Part shown: piece by piece, positions 9,326-17,835 of the stretch
How the letters are laid out: each line of letters starts with the position of its first letter
Numbering within the stretch: the stretch's first letter is position 1
Source of the DNA: Promethearchaeota archaeon
GTDB lineage: Archaea > Asgardarchaeota > Lokiarchaeia > Sigynarchaeales > SOKP01
Reading direction: 5' to 3'
Assembly (NCBI GenBank): GCA_019057735.1
Contig: JAHLWV010000002.1
Coordinates: 1-48,063 of the forward strand
DNA length: 48,063 nt
Position numbers and translations under genes: made by a program
The notes under the pieces: model-generated
Told to the model about the DNA's origin: nothing
The model's input: only the letters and a program-made list of their open reading frames with translations
Databases searched by the model: none

Positions 9326-10096
9326 ATGCCTAAAAATATTAAGGGAGATATCGATAGAAGAAACGTAAGATTTGCTATTATATTGACTTTGATATGTATG
9401 AGTTTGCTTTTTTTTAACTTTCTGATTATCTCAATCATCCTTACATGGGCTGATTGGCTAGCGATATTAATATTTAGTGTACTTTTTATTGTCCCAGCAT
9501 ATTTTTCGAACGCAGGAATGGTTATTGTCGGAGGAGGAAAACCTATAGACAAAGGTAAACTCTGGCGCGATGGCCGTAGAATTTTAGGAGATCACAAAAC
9601 AGTAGCTGGATTTGTCAAGGGACCTTTATACATAGGGATACCTTTAAGTATTGCATTATTCTTGCTATTTTTTATTTTATGGCCCGTAATACAACAGATT
9701 CCAATTGAGGGTGCTTCTTCCGGAGTTTACAAATTATATTCTGAATTGTTTTATTATCAGTATTATTTTGTTGGAGGTCCATTTCCAATAGGAATAGTTA
9801 TTATACTTTTAAGGATTATCTTTTGTTCCTATGGTGCAGCTTTTGGAGATTTAGCTGGATCATTTCTGAAAAGAAGGTTTAATATTAAAAGTGGAGCGCC
9901 TTTTTGGATCGTGGATCAATTGGATTTTGCTGTAGGCGCTCTGATTTTTGCGATAATTCCGGTTATATTTCTTCCAGGATCATACCTGATCCCAGATTTA
10001 AATATCGTTATATTTCTTCTCATTTTAACCCCTTCTGTAAGCCTTATATCTAATACAATTGCGTATCTAATTAATTTAAAAGATGTGCCTTGGTAA
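9326..10096 (+). CDS. carS: CDP-archaeol synthase
   Basis: A 256-residue integral membrane enzyme that transfers CMP from CTP to digeranylgeranylglyceryl phosphate, making CDP-archaeol for archaeal ether phospholipids. Family motifs are visible: PAYFSNAGMVIVGGG with GDHKTVAGF on the first cytosolic loop (about residues 57-95), and FGDLAGSFLKRR with SGAPFWIVDQLDF (about 174-200). About five hydrophobic helices surround them. Length is somewhat above the usual 170-190 residues because of a longer N-terminus and periplasmic loop. It diverges from cdc6 and is convergent with the next gene. Confidence 0.93.
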   Translation: MPKNIKGDIDRRNVRFAIILTLICMSLLFFNFLIISIILTWADWLAILIFSVLFIVPAYFSNAGMVIVGGGKPIDKGKLWRDGRRILGDHKTVAGFVKGPLYIGIPLSIALFLLFFILWPVIQQIPIEGASSGVYKLYSELFYYQYYFVGGPFPIGIVIILLRIIFCSYGAAFGDLAGSFLKRRFNIKSGAPFWIVDQLDFAVGALIFAIIPVIFLPGSYLIPDLNIVIFLLILTPSVSLISNTIAYLINLKDVPW

Positions 10097-10105
10097 TATA
10101 GCAAG

Positions 10106-10621
10106 TTATATTTTAACTACATCGCACTTAATTTTGACTTGATTTCCGTAGTGATTAACAAAAATAACGTACCGTTCGAAAATTTCGTTAACTGCTTTTA
10201 TGTAATTACCGTTACATCCTATAGCTATTCCTCGTTCCTCGTAAGAAAGAAAACCAACCACTATTTTCGTTTTTCCGGTATATATGTTTCTTTCGATGCT
10301 AACTGTATGAATATAAGGATCTGGAAAAAACCCATAAACTAAGTTAATTAGTACCTCCTCTTCCCGCACAATCACGATTTTCCTATGCTGGAATTTCTTC
10401 CTTAGATATGGTAATTTTGCCTTTGCCTTAAAATAATCTTCATTTTTTAGGAAAAAAAACACAAATTCCTTTACGATAATCACATTTTGTGGTGGTCTTT
10501 TAGTAATTTCATGAAAAAAGTGATAAAGCAAAAGTTCTTCATTCGAAAAAATCTTTTTTACAAGTAACTTTTGATAAAAAAGCAAATTATTGATAAATGA
10601 GTTAGAAACTGTACTCAACAT
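10106..10621 (-). CDS. KH-domain protein, possibly NusA-like
   Basis: A 171-residue protein whose C-terminal half reads as a KH fold: a strand with GKTKIVVGF, then AIGCNGNYIK in the position of the GxxG RNA-binding loop, then a helix and the strands YVIFVNHY and VKIKCDV. The pattern resembles the second KH domain of archaeal NusA-like factors (AIGxxGxNIK). The N-terminal half is helical and lysine/phenylalanine-rich and I do not recognise it. RNA binding is a reasonable inference; a role in transcription termination or elongation is a guess. It is monocistronic, convergent with carS (9-nt gap). Confidence 0.55.
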   Translation of the reverse strand: MLSTVSNSFINNLLFYQKLLVKKIFSNEELLLYHFFHEITKRPPQNVIIVKEFVFFFLKNEDYFKAKAKLPYLRKKFQHRKIVIVREEEVLINLVYGFFPDPYIHTVSIERNIYTGKTKIVVGFLSYEERGIAIGCNGNYIKAVNEIFERYVIFVNHYGNQVKIKCDVVKI

Positions 10622-10742
10622 ATAATTACATTTTCAGACCTATGATTTTAAACTCCTAGGAAAAATAAATTCAACAACAAAAGGTTTAATTTAAAACGAG
10701 ACTATTCATAGTAAATCTATACTGAAAATACTAAAGTTTCAC

Positions 10743-11180
10743 ATGAAAAAAGCAGGATTTGAGTTTAGAGATCATACTGCCGATGTTCAGGTACGAAGTT
10801 GGGGATCGTCATTAGAAGAAGCCTTTGCGCAAACCGCTTATAGTTTAATGGCGACAATAACACCAAACTTAAATAAGATAACTCCTAAAGTCGAAAGAAT
10901 AATAACTATCGAGGCTGAGGATAAGGAAGCCCTTTTATTTGATTTTCTTTCTGAATTTTTATATATTTTTGATGTTGACGAGCTTATTTTTAACAAAATC
11001 TATGTGCGTTCAATCAAAAAATTGAAAGATAATTATAAGTTGCGTGCTACTCTAAAAGGTGAAAAATTTGACTTAGATAAGCACGAAATAGGAATAGAAG
11101 TTAAAGCTATAACATATTCTTTCTTAAATATAGAAGAAAAACTCGAAAGTATCGTGATTGATATAGTGTTTGATATTTAA
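10743..11180 (+). CDS. Archease, RtcB cofactor
   Basis: A 145-residue archease. The family signature is visible at both ends: FRDHTADVQVRSWG near the N-terminus with the metal-binding aspartate, LLFDFLSEFLYIFD in the middle, and LDKHEIGIEVKAITYS toward the C-terminus. Archease speeds guanylylation and turnover of the RNA ligase RtcB. Its usual partner is encoded next door on the opposite strand, with the two genes convergent rather than in one operon. An ATG start is preceded by a short AT-rich leader. Confidence 0.95.
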   Translation: MKKAGFEFRDHTADVQVRSWGSSLEEAFAQTAYSLMATITPNLNKITPKVERIITIEAEDKEALLFDFLSEFLYIFDVDELIFNKIYVRSIKKLKDNYKLRATLKGEKFDLDKHEIGIEVKAITYSFLNIEEKLESIVIDIVFDI

Positions 11181-11273
11181 CTTCGAATTAATTTTTGAAT
11201 AATGATTTCATTCAAAATTCTATTGTATTTATATTGATATACTATCCTTGTCTCTGAGTTTATAACGAAATAT

Positions 11274-11300
11274 AAAAAAAGATATTTCCATTTTTGGAAA
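11274..11300 (-). terminator. Hairpin plus T-run downstream of rtcB
   Basis: On the minus strand a TTTCCA/TGGAAA stem with a 4-nt loop (11285-11300) is followed 4 nt later by seven T residues (11274-11280). It lies 23 nt after the rtcB stop, in the convergent spacer with the archease gene. Archaeal termination needs mainly the T-run; the hairpin makes it resemble an intrinsic terminator. Confidence 0.5.
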
Positions 11301-11322
11301 ATTCAAAAGAAGAAGTAAAGAG

Positions 11323-12795
11323 TTATCCTTTTACAACACCAATTGGAACTAACCTTACAATTTTTTCCACAATGCCAAGATCTTGGCTCACTTGGACAAC
11401 TTGATCTATGTCTTTATATGCTCCAGGAGCTTCTTCCGCAATGACTTTAGGAGAAGCTGCTCTTATAGTAATTCCTTTATTTCTAAGATCTTCCCTGATA
11501 TTCGCGCCCCAATATTGTTTCGTTGCCTTGGTTCTTGACATTAAACGACCAGATCCATGAGCTGTAGAACCAAAAGAGAGATCCATTGCTTTTGGTCTCC
11601 CCACACATAAATACGAAGCAGTTCCCATAGTTCCAGGAATTAAAGCTGGTTGACCTATACTTTTATAATCACGGGGTATATCTGGATGCTCTGGTGGGAA
11701 GGCTCTAGTTGCCCCTTTTCTGTGGACATTTAATTTCATTTTTTTCCCGTCAACATCATGTTCCTCTATCTTTAAAATATTATGACAAACGCCATAAATC
11801 AATTTAAAATCCAGATCGTCCAAACTCCTTTTAAAATGTTTCTGGAAAGTCTCTCTTAGCCAATGCGTTATTAATTGGCGATTAGTAAACCCAAAATTTG
11901 CAGCACACGCCATAGTTTTCAAGTATTGTATTGCCTCCGGAGTATCGGCGGGTACACAAGCTAATTCACGATCTGGTACTTTTATTTTGTATTTTCTCAT
12001 TGCTTGCTCGATATTTCTAAGTGAATCTGTGCACACTTGATGACCAAGAGCTCGAGAACCAGTATGAACCATGATAGTTATTTGATCTTTATCAATTATT
12101 CCCATTTTCTTTGCCACTGACTCATTATAAATCTTGTCAACCTTTTGAATTTCGAGAAAATGGTTACCACTCCCTAATGAACCAAGTTGTTTTATTCCTC
12201 TTTGCTTTGCTTTTTGAGATACTAATTTTGAATCAGCATTTTTCAAAAAGCCGTTTTCTTCGCAATGCTCTAAATCCTCTTCTATAGCATAATCATTATC
12301 TAATGCCCAATTTAAACCGTTATCTAAAACATCATTTAATTCCGATGAGTTGATTTTTAATTTTCCTTTACTTCCTAATCCGGATGGTATATTTTTAAAA
12401 ATAGTGTCTAGCAAGTTAGGAATTGAACTTTCAATATCTTTAAGGTGAAGATTTGTTTTCAACAAATTTACACCACAGTTTATATCGTACCCTACACCAC
12501 CCGGGGAAACCATTCCAGAATAAGCGTCTGTTCCTGCTACACCCCCAATACAAAACCCATAACCTTGGTGTGCATCAGAGAGAACAATAGCGTGTTTTTG
12601 TATACCCGGGAGACAAGCTACATTACTAATTTGATCCAGAGTTCTATCGTTTTTAATTTTTTCTAAAATGTAATCGTTAGCATAAATATGGACAGGTACT
12701 CTCATTTGAAATTTTGCGATCTTTCCTTCCACTCGAGCCATTAAAGTTTTTTGAGGGATTTCGTAGATGTTTTCATCTATTTTATTCACATTCAT
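11323..12795 (-). CDS. rtcB: RNA-splicing ligase RtcB
   Basis: A 490-residue GTP-dependent ligase that joins 2',3'-cyclic phosphate and 5'-OH RNA ends, as made by the tRNA splicing endonuclease. Active-site features are present: SDAHQGYG (residues 73-80), SPGGVGYDINCGV with metal ligand C107, LGSGNHFLE, MVHTGSRALGH, and the guanylylated histidine in HRKGATRAFPP. The late STAHGSGR motif is also present. The ATG at 12795 gives MNVNKIDENIYEIP, the normal RtcB beginning, so the 31-residue extension to 12888 is unlikely. This is the ligase expected to seal exons of tRNA introns and of the proposed Elf1 intron at 23757-23786. Confidence 0.96.
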   Translation of the reverse strand: MNVNKIDENIYEIPQKTLMARVEGKIAKFQMRVPVHIYANDYILEKIKNDRTLDQISNVACLPGIQKHAIVLSDAHQGYGFCIGGVAGTDAYSGMVSPGGVGYDINCGVNLLKTNLHLKDIESSIPNLLDTIFKNIPSGLGSKGKLKINSSELNDVLDNGLNWALDNDYAIEEDLEHCEENGFLKNADSKLVSQKAKQRGIKQLGSLGSGNHFLEIQKVDKIYNESVAKKMGIIDKDQITIMVHTGSRALGHQVCTDSLRNIEQAMRKYKIKVPDRELACVPADTPEAIQYLKTMACAANFGFTNRQLITHWLRETFQKHFKRSLDDLDFKLIYGVCHNILKIEEHDVDGKKMKLNVHRKGATRAFPPEHPDIPRDYKSIGQPALIPGTMGTASYLCVGRPKAMDLSFGSTAHGSGRLMSRTKATKQYWGANIREDLRNKGITIRAASPKVIAEEAPGAYKDIDQVVQVSQDLGIVEKIVRLVPIGVVKG

Positions 12796-12942
12796 ACTAA
12801 GTAGACTAGTGATATTTTTATCATAAATTTTATGTTTACCAATTTTAATAGGACAAGCTAATTTAATAAAAATTGAAAAATAAGCCAATTCAGATTCAAG
12901 AAATTATTAAATGTCGGTTATGGTTATATGAAAAAGGTTATG

Positions 12943-13674
12943 TTATTTTACATCAATAAACTTGAGCAAGCCAAGATCGTCTAAATCATCGATCATTACA
13001 TCAATCTCCGCCTTTGGAACGCCAGCTTCCTCTGCTATATCTGCTACAGTGTGAAAACCATCTGCCAAATGAGCAATTCTATACTGTTCCTTGTTTAAAA
13101 ACCCCTGAACTATTACTTGGGTAGGAAGTCGTTTTGAAGCCCATGCGGGTTTCTGGTCTCGAACTTTCCGTAAATCTTCTTCCGAAAGCACCATACCCTT
13201 TTTAGATAATAGTTTCTGAGATTTTACAAAGTCTTTTTCAAAGATTTTTAAGATAGGAATCTTTATTTGGATTTCTGCTACATGACCGTTTTTCAATATA
13301 TCATCCATGACATTTTCAAATCCTCTGAACAACCTAACATCGCCTGACCAATTCTTCATTATGGTTCCAAATTTATCCAAGAATTTATCGATAATATCGC
13401 TTAGAACTTTATGTGTTATTTTTGCATCGTCATTCTTGTCAGCTGCTGCTGTGCACAGTATCCCTTCCTTAAAAACAAGAAGGAGATAAAATATTTGCAT
13501 ATCTATGATTTTTAATTCTCCTGATCCTTTCGAGAACTCCACTGAAAAATCTTTTAATGCTGTTAAAAAACCAGATACTAAATCCTGATTAAATTCTATT
13601 GTTCCATACTTCCTATGGATTAAACAAATGCCCGTAAAGTTTGATATTAGGTATACGTTGTGAAGGATTGCAAT
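12943..13674 (-). CDS. Longin-like domain plus C-terminal winged helix, apparent non-AUG start
   Basis: From GTG at 13542 the frame gives 199 residues, but it stays open for 44 further codons upstream. These complete a longin/roadblock-like first strand pair: HNVYLISN, TGICLIHRKYG, then DLVSGFLTALKDFS. No ATG, GTG or TTG occurs in the extension before an in-frame TGA. AAGGAG (about 13678-13683) precedes ATT at 13674 by 3 nt and ATC at 13668 by 9 nt, so one of these may be the start, giving about 243 residues. The C-terminal 60 residues look like a winged helix (TVADIAEEAGVPKAEIDVMIDDL). Such longin-like proteins are common in Asgard genomes; the function of this one is unknown. Confidence 0.6.
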   Translation of the reverse strand: MAILHNVYLISNFTGICLIHRKYGTIEFNQDLVSGFLTALKDFSVEFSKGSGELKIIDMQIFYLLLVFKEGILCTAAADKNDDAKITHKVLSDIIDKFLDKFGTIMKNWSGDVRLFRGFENVMDDILKNGHVAEIQIKIPILKIFEKDFVKSQKLLSKKGMVLSEEDLRKVRDQKPAWASKRLPTQVIVQGFLNKEQYRIAHLADGFHTVADIAEEAGVPKAEIDVMIDDLDDLGLLKFIDVK

Positions 13675-13955
13675 CGACTCCTTAAAGCATAATCATATTT
13701 TTTTTATAAAATAATATAAGTTCTACTATTTATAATTTCATTTAAGTAAAAATAGCATTTCTGAGATACAAAAACATAAAAGAAATATAAAAACTAAAAT
13801 CTGTTTTTTCTCTCTTCTACAAAAATGATTTATAAATAATGCATAAATAAAACTATTTAGCTTATTTCTTTTTGTTTATGAATTGTTTATATCGTAATTA
13901 GATTGAAATTCATTTGTACATTATTAGAATCACATATCATACCTAAGGGAAAAAG

Positions 13956-14270
13956 ATGGATTATTACACATTTTTCGTTACTGTACCTAATTTAGAAGAG
14001 GGTAAAAAAATTGCAAACTTATTATTAGAAAGCAAACTAGCAGCCTGCGTAAATATCATTCCTAATATAGTTTCGATATATTGGTGGGAAGGAAAAATAA
14101 CAAAAGATAATGAATTACTATTAATAATTAAAACCAACGAAAAAAATTGCGATTCAATAATCCAAAAAATCGGAGATATTCACAGTTATTCAAATCCCGA
14201 ATGTGTTGCTTTCAAAATCGAGAAGGGATCTCAGAAGTATTTGGATTGGATTGACGACGTTGTAGATTAA
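13956..14270 (+). CDS. cutA: CutA1-like protein
   Basis: A 104-residue member of the CutA1 family of small trimeric ferredoxin-like proteins. Typical stretches are FVTVPNLEEGKKIANLLLESKLAACVNII, IYWWEGKI and the LIIKT strand, ending in YLDWIDDVV. The family was linked to divalent metal tolerance, but the cellular role is uncertain. It is first in a run of closely spaced plus-strand genes; the next start is 24 nt downstream. The ATG follows AAGGGAAAAAG, a possible ribosome binding site. Confidence 0.93.
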   Translation: MDYYTFFVTVPNLEEGKKIANLLLESKLAACVNIIPNIVSIYWWEGKITKDNELLLIIKTNEKNCDSIIQKIGDIHSYSNPECVAFKIEKGSQKYLDWIDDVVD

Positions 14271-14294
14271 TATAAATACGGTATTGTTAATATT

Positions 14295-15107
14295 ATGACA
14301 AATGACATCTTTCAAGTTGATTGGATTACAGTTGATATTATCATAATTGTACTCTTAATCCTGCTTTTAATCGGTGTAAAGGTACTTAAAGAAATATATA
14401 GATGGAGATTTTTCTTTTCAAACATTTCAACGATTAGGAAAGTTGAAAACCATCTGGATATTAACAATCAGGTTTCGTCTATATCTATAAAAAAGAGCGA
14501 TTTGACTACATGTAGCGTTTTTCAGCAAGAAGGTTTAATAAAACCGACAATAGTCTTAATAAAAAGATATCGAAAACTAATGTTGTTGAAAGCACTCACA
14601 GAAGCATTTTGTACGTCTGGATATAATGTGATAAGCCTACGGCTTAAAATATCAAATAAAAACATGACAGAACGATTGATATCTGATATAGAAAAAGAGT
14701 TGCAACAAATTTTTCCTACTATTATAATGTTTTACAATCAAGATGTTAACTTATTAAGCCAGAATTATAATGTTATTGATTTTACTAAAAAAGTATTACC
14801 TTTGAATCTTCTTTTGAAAGACTCTCATTGTAGAAACATAATTTTGATTAATCCTCGCCTAAAATCTTCCAATCAGGAAGTTTTTTTAACTTTACAAAGT
14901 GATTCAAACAAAAATTCTAAATTAATTACGGTATTTAGTGAGAATTTAAATCCACTTTTTAAAAACAAGAAAGTAAAAAAGATATTACAAAATAAAGAAA
15001 CATTTAAATACACCAAATATACTATTATCCAAAAAACTACAAGCACTTTCAAGAATTACGAAACCTTACTTTTAAGCGTAATAATTAGATATATAGAGAA
15101 ACAGTAA
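14295..15107 (+). CDS. Unrecognised single-span membrane-anchored protein
   Basis: A 270-residue protein with one strong hydrophobic helix at about residues 13-30, followed by an arginine/tryptophan-containing border that suggests the remainder is cytosolic. The rest alternates predicted strands and helices (KPTIVLIKRYRKL, NVISLRLKI, PTIIMFYNQD, NIILINPRL, KLITVFSEN), compatible with a Rossmann- or hydrolase-like fold, but no catalytic motif is visible. It lies between cutA and a nucleotidyltransferase gene with gaps of 24 nt on each side, so it is probably part of that transcript. I do not recognise the family. Confidence 0.6.
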   Translation: MTNDIFQVDWITVDIIIIVLLILLLIGVKVLKEIYRWRFFFSNISTIRKVENHLDINNQVSSISIKKSDLTTCSVFQQEGLIKPTIVLIKRYRKLMLLKALTEAFCTSGYNVISLRLKISNKNMTERLISDIEKELQQIFPTIIMFYNQDVNLLSQNYNVIDFTKKVLPLNLLLKDSHCRNIILINPRLKSSNQEVFLTLQSDSNKNSKLITVFSENLNPLFKNKKVKKILQNKETFKYTKYTIIQKTTSTFKNYETLLLSVIIRYIEKQ

Positions 15108-15131
15108 TAAAGATAAAAGCGATTAAATTCT

Positions 15132-15839
15132 ATGAAAGGACATAAAATTCTAAGAGATCATTTTAATAGCGTTATATACTCTGAAAATCACTTGAAACTA
15201 TTACAACAAAAAAGAGAACGATCTAAAACGCTGCTGGAGATGTTCGTTAAAGAGGGTTTGAATCCATTTATTTATGGTAGTATTGCTCGAGGTGACATTC
15301 ATAACGATAGCGATATCGACATGGTTTTAATACAATTAATCGCACCGTATCAAATAGAAATAATACTTGAAAAGAACGGTTTTAATAATTACTTCCGAGA
15401 AATTATTATGGCAACTCCCGCTGACACTTTGAAACTCTACATTTATTTAAACGAATTAGAAAGCATAACAATTCCATTATCTAAGTTCAATAAAAAATCA
15501 AGCGAATTTTACGATTTTGGAGGAAAAATTAACCTAAACCAAATTATAAATCGTATTAGAGTGCCTGGAATCAATAAAAGGTTAGTTTTAATTCAACCCA
15601 CATCCGATGGTCATGAAGAATATTCGATTATTGGAAATGAAAATTTAGCGGCAAAGCAGTTGAGCGTAAGTATTAATTTAATTAATGAAAGAAAGAGAGT
15701 TCTTTTAAGAAGAGAAAAATTTGGAAAAACAGGCGTATTTTTAAAGAGATCAATAGGGGTGGGAGAGACAACAGAGCTCGTTTTAAAAAAATTAAGCAAT
15801 AAACACACCATCGTGAGAAAAAAACTATTAAAAAGATGA
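15132..15839 (+). CDS. Minimal nucleotidyltransferase-domain protein
   Basis: A 235-residue protein with the polymerase-beta-like motif YGSIARGD (G49-S50) followed by SDIDMV (D61, D63), the two metal-binding aspartates of a nucleotidyltransferase. It resembles the group of archaeal predicted nucleotidyltransferases whose substrate is unknown. The C-terminal half (RIRVPGINKRLVLIQPT, then a basic tail) is not the usual helical partner of toxin-antitoxin nucleotidyltransferases. Its stop codon overlaps the start of the radical SAM gene (ATGA), which indicates translational coupling and a shared pathway, possibly RNA or cofactor modification. Confidence 0.75.
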   Translation: MKGHKILRDHFNSVIYSENHLKLLQQKRERSKTLLEMFVKEGLNPFIYGSIARGDIHNDSDIDMVLIQLIAPYQIEIILEKNGFNNYFREIIMATPADTLKLYIYLNELESITIPLSKFNKKSSEFYDFGGKINLNQIINRIRVPGINKRLVLIQPTSDGHEEYSIIGNENLAAKQLSVSINLINERKRVLLRREKFGKTGVFLKRSIGVGETTELVLKKLSNKHTIVRKKLLKR

Positions 15840-16987
15840 GATATCCAGAGATTTTAGAATCTAAAGCACAGACATTCTACTTAAAGAAAGAAGGAATTCC
15901 TAAAGGATGTCAACTATGTTTAAAAGGTACTAAAGCAGTATTATTTCTTAATGGAATCTGTCAGAACCCAAAACACTGTTGGTGGTATTGTCCGATTTCT
16001 GAAAAACGAAAAGGTAAGAAAGATACATATATAAATGAGGTTCAAATATCTTCTAAAGAGCAGATACTGCAAGAACTTAAAGTTATTAATGCAAAAGGTA
16101 TGAGTATTACAGGTGGAGATCCATTATATGAACCCAACTTGAAAAAAACGCTTGAACATATCAATTTCATCAAAAAAATTAAAGGAAAAAAGTTTCATAT
16201 TCATCTTTATACCAACGGTCTTAATTTTAGCGAAATAATTGCGACAAAACTCGCACGAGCAGGGTTAGACGAAATTAGATTCAACCCATCAAAAGAAAAT
16301 TGGAATGTGATGAAATACGCATTGAACAAGGGTATGTCTGTAGGAGCTGAAGTACCTGTGATTCCAGAAATGGAGTATATAGAAAATTTGAAAAAATTCA
16401 TTTTTTATTTAAACAAAATAGGCGCAGATTTTATCAATTTGAATGAATTTGAGTATAGTTTACCCAATAGCCAAAATTTACTAGAACGAAATTTCAAATT
16501 GGTGGAAGGTACAATAGCTTCTGTAAAGAATAGTAAAGAATGTGCAATGAAGCTCATACGCGATATCGTTCCAAAAGTTACAATAAAGATTCATTTTTGT
16601 ACGATTATAGCTAAGGATTATTGGCAGTTGAGAGAAAGGTACTTGAGACGCGCAAAAACTGTTAAATTAAAATACGAAGAAATCACGAGAGAAGGGTTGC
16701 TATTATACGCTCTAATAGAAGGCGAGGAGAAGGATATTAAAGAGTTTTGTACTCTTTTATTAAATGAATTAAAAGTCCCTCAAAACTTCTTATCTTGCAA
16801 AGCAACTACTATTAAATTACCCATAAAGTTTGCTATGGAAGAAAGGTTATTGGATTTACTGATTCAACATAATTTACACGGATATATAATAGAAATGACA
16901 CCTTTTCGGGAAGAAAAATATCAACAAATAACGGAAAAAACACCTATCACGTTGTTCAAAGAAGAGATGCGATTAAATGATTATTGA
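15836..16987 (+). CDS. Radical SAM protein of the COG2108 type
   Basis: A 383-residue enzyme with an unusual cluster motif: C42, C48 and C52 in ICQNPKHCWWYCP (C-x5-C-x3-C), instead of the standard C-x3-C-x2-C. It is followed by MSITGGDPLYEP, the glycine-rich SAM-binding strand. This pattern fits archaeal radical SAM proteins related to pyruvate formate-lyase activating enzyme (COG2108), whose substrate is unknown. A further C-terminal region has no recognised domain. It overlaps the upstream nucleotidyltransferase gene by 4 nt and the downstream acetyltransferase gene by 11 nt, so the three are one translational unit. Confidence 0.82.
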   Translation: MRYPEILESKAQTFYLKKEGIPKGCQLCLKGTKAVLFLNGICQNPKHCWWYCPISEKRKGKKDTYINEVQISSKEQILQELKVINAKGMSITGGDPLYEPNLKKTLEHINFIKKIKGKKFHIHLYTNGLNFSEIIATKLARAGLDEIRFNPSKENWNVMKYALNKGMSVGAEVPVIPEMEYIENLKKFIFYLNKIGADFINLNEFEYSLPNSQNLLERNFKLVEGTIASVKNSKECAMKLIRDIVPKVTIKIHFCTIIAKDYWQLRERYLRRAKTVKLKYEEITREGLLLYALIEGEEKDIKEFCTLLLNELKVPQNFLSCKATTIKLPIKFAMEERLLDLLIQHNLHGYIIEMTPFREEKYQQITEKTPITLFKEEMRLNDY

Positions 16988-17423
16988 TACAGTCACTCTT
17001 AAGGATTTAGATGAAATTTTCAATTTAGAAAGAAGATCTTTTAAGAAGGACTCATTTTCTAAAGAATTAATTCTTAATTTGATAATAAAGAACATATGTT
17101 TTTTTAAGCTCGTCGATGACGAATTATCGAACAGTATTATAGGGTTCATCATTATTATTCAAGATCGAGAAGAGAGAGTAAACTTAATTAACTTTTTAAT
17201 TAGAAAAGGGGAAAGAAAAAGAGGTTATGGGAGTTTTCTCTTAAAATACACTCTTAAAAAAGTAAAAACTATAGATAAGATTAAAACTATTGTATTGAAT
17301 GTGAACTCCAAAAATAAAACTGCTATAAGTTTGTATCAAAAATTTGATTTTCGAATTGTAAAAAGAATAGAAAATTATTATCGGGACAAACAAAGCGCTT
17401 ACTTAATGATATTGAACATTTAA
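16977..17423 (+). CDS. GNAT N-acetyltransferase, RimI-like
   Basis: A 148-residue GNAT-fold protein. The acetyl-CoA pyrophosphate loop is RKGERKRGYGSFLL (Q/R-x-x-G-x-G/A type, about residues 77-90), followed by a strand with VLNVNSKNKTAISLYQKFDF, the normal motif B region. The ending RIENYYRDKQSAYLM resembles RimI/Ard1 enzymes that acetylate protein N-termini. Because it overlaps the radical SAM gene by 11 nt, a small-molecule or RNA substrate in the same pathway is possible instead. It is the last gene of this operon. Confidence 0.82.
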   Translation: MIIDTVTLKDLDEIFNLERRSFKKDSFSKELILNLIIKNICFFKLVDDELSNSIIGFIIIIQDREERVNLINFLIRKGERKRGYGSFLLKYTLKKVKTIDKIKTIVLNVNSKNKTAISLYQKFDFRIVKRIENYYRDKQSAYLMILNI

Positions 17424-17535
17424 TCATTTTCTAAAAACCAAGACTTATAAATAAATTCTTTTATAAATTTTGTACAGAACGCATTGATAATGTGCTCAAA
17501 AAAGGATATAAAATTATTAATGTGGAGTGGTTATA

Positions 17536-17688
17536 ATGAGTTTAGGAAACGAATTAAAAGACGAGATTAAAAAAGGTGTTGCTCTCCAAAAGGTTGACGA
17601 GGACGATATGAAAAAACGTGAAGAAGAGAAAAAAAAACGAATGGAAGAACTAGAAAAAGTCAAACAAGCCTTAGGAGCAACAGATTAA
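17536..17688 (+). CDS. 50-residue WH2-motif peptide (candidate actin binder)
   Basis: A small open frame, ATG to TAA, with a good ribosome binding site (GGAGTGG, 5 nt before ATG). The peptide begins MSLGNELKDEIKKGVALQKV. This fits the eukaryotic WH2 actin-monomer-binding pattern L-L-x-x-I-x-x-G-x-x-L-K-x-V, with one substitution at the second leucine and Q for the first K. An acidic DEDD and a highly charged helix follow. WH2 motifs in WASP/thymosin proteins bind the cleft of actin, and Asgard archaea encode actins. The gene is monocistronic: its own TATA candidates lie at 17442-17470 and a T-rich terminator follows. Actin binding is inferred from the motif alone. Confidence 0.72.
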   Translation: MSLGNELKDEIKKGVALQKVDEDDMKKREEEKKKRMEELEKVKQALGATD

Positions 17689-17689
17689 A

Positions 17690-17732
17690 TTTTATGTGTT
17701 TTTTGTATTTTTATATTTTTTTTCTTTATTCT
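17690..17732 (+). terminator. T-rich terminator after the WH2 peptide gene
   Basis: Several T-runs, including six T (17699-17704) and eight T (17716-17723), begin just after the stop codon. Archaeal RNA polymerase terminates at such runs. This separates the small gene from pelota and supports it being a discrete transcription unit. Confidence 0.55.
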
Positions 17733-17835
17733 TAGTTAACTCACAAATCCCCGAGTAAGATGCAATTTAAGTGTGCTAAACTTAATTGTTAGGGTTAATT
17801 ATAAAAATTAAGGAATTTTGAGATTGAAGTGGCTA

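Noticed and set aside
12796..12888. 31-residue N-terminal extension of RtcB
   Set aside because: RtcB normally begins at the MNVNKIDENIYEIP-like segment; the extension shows no family resemblance.
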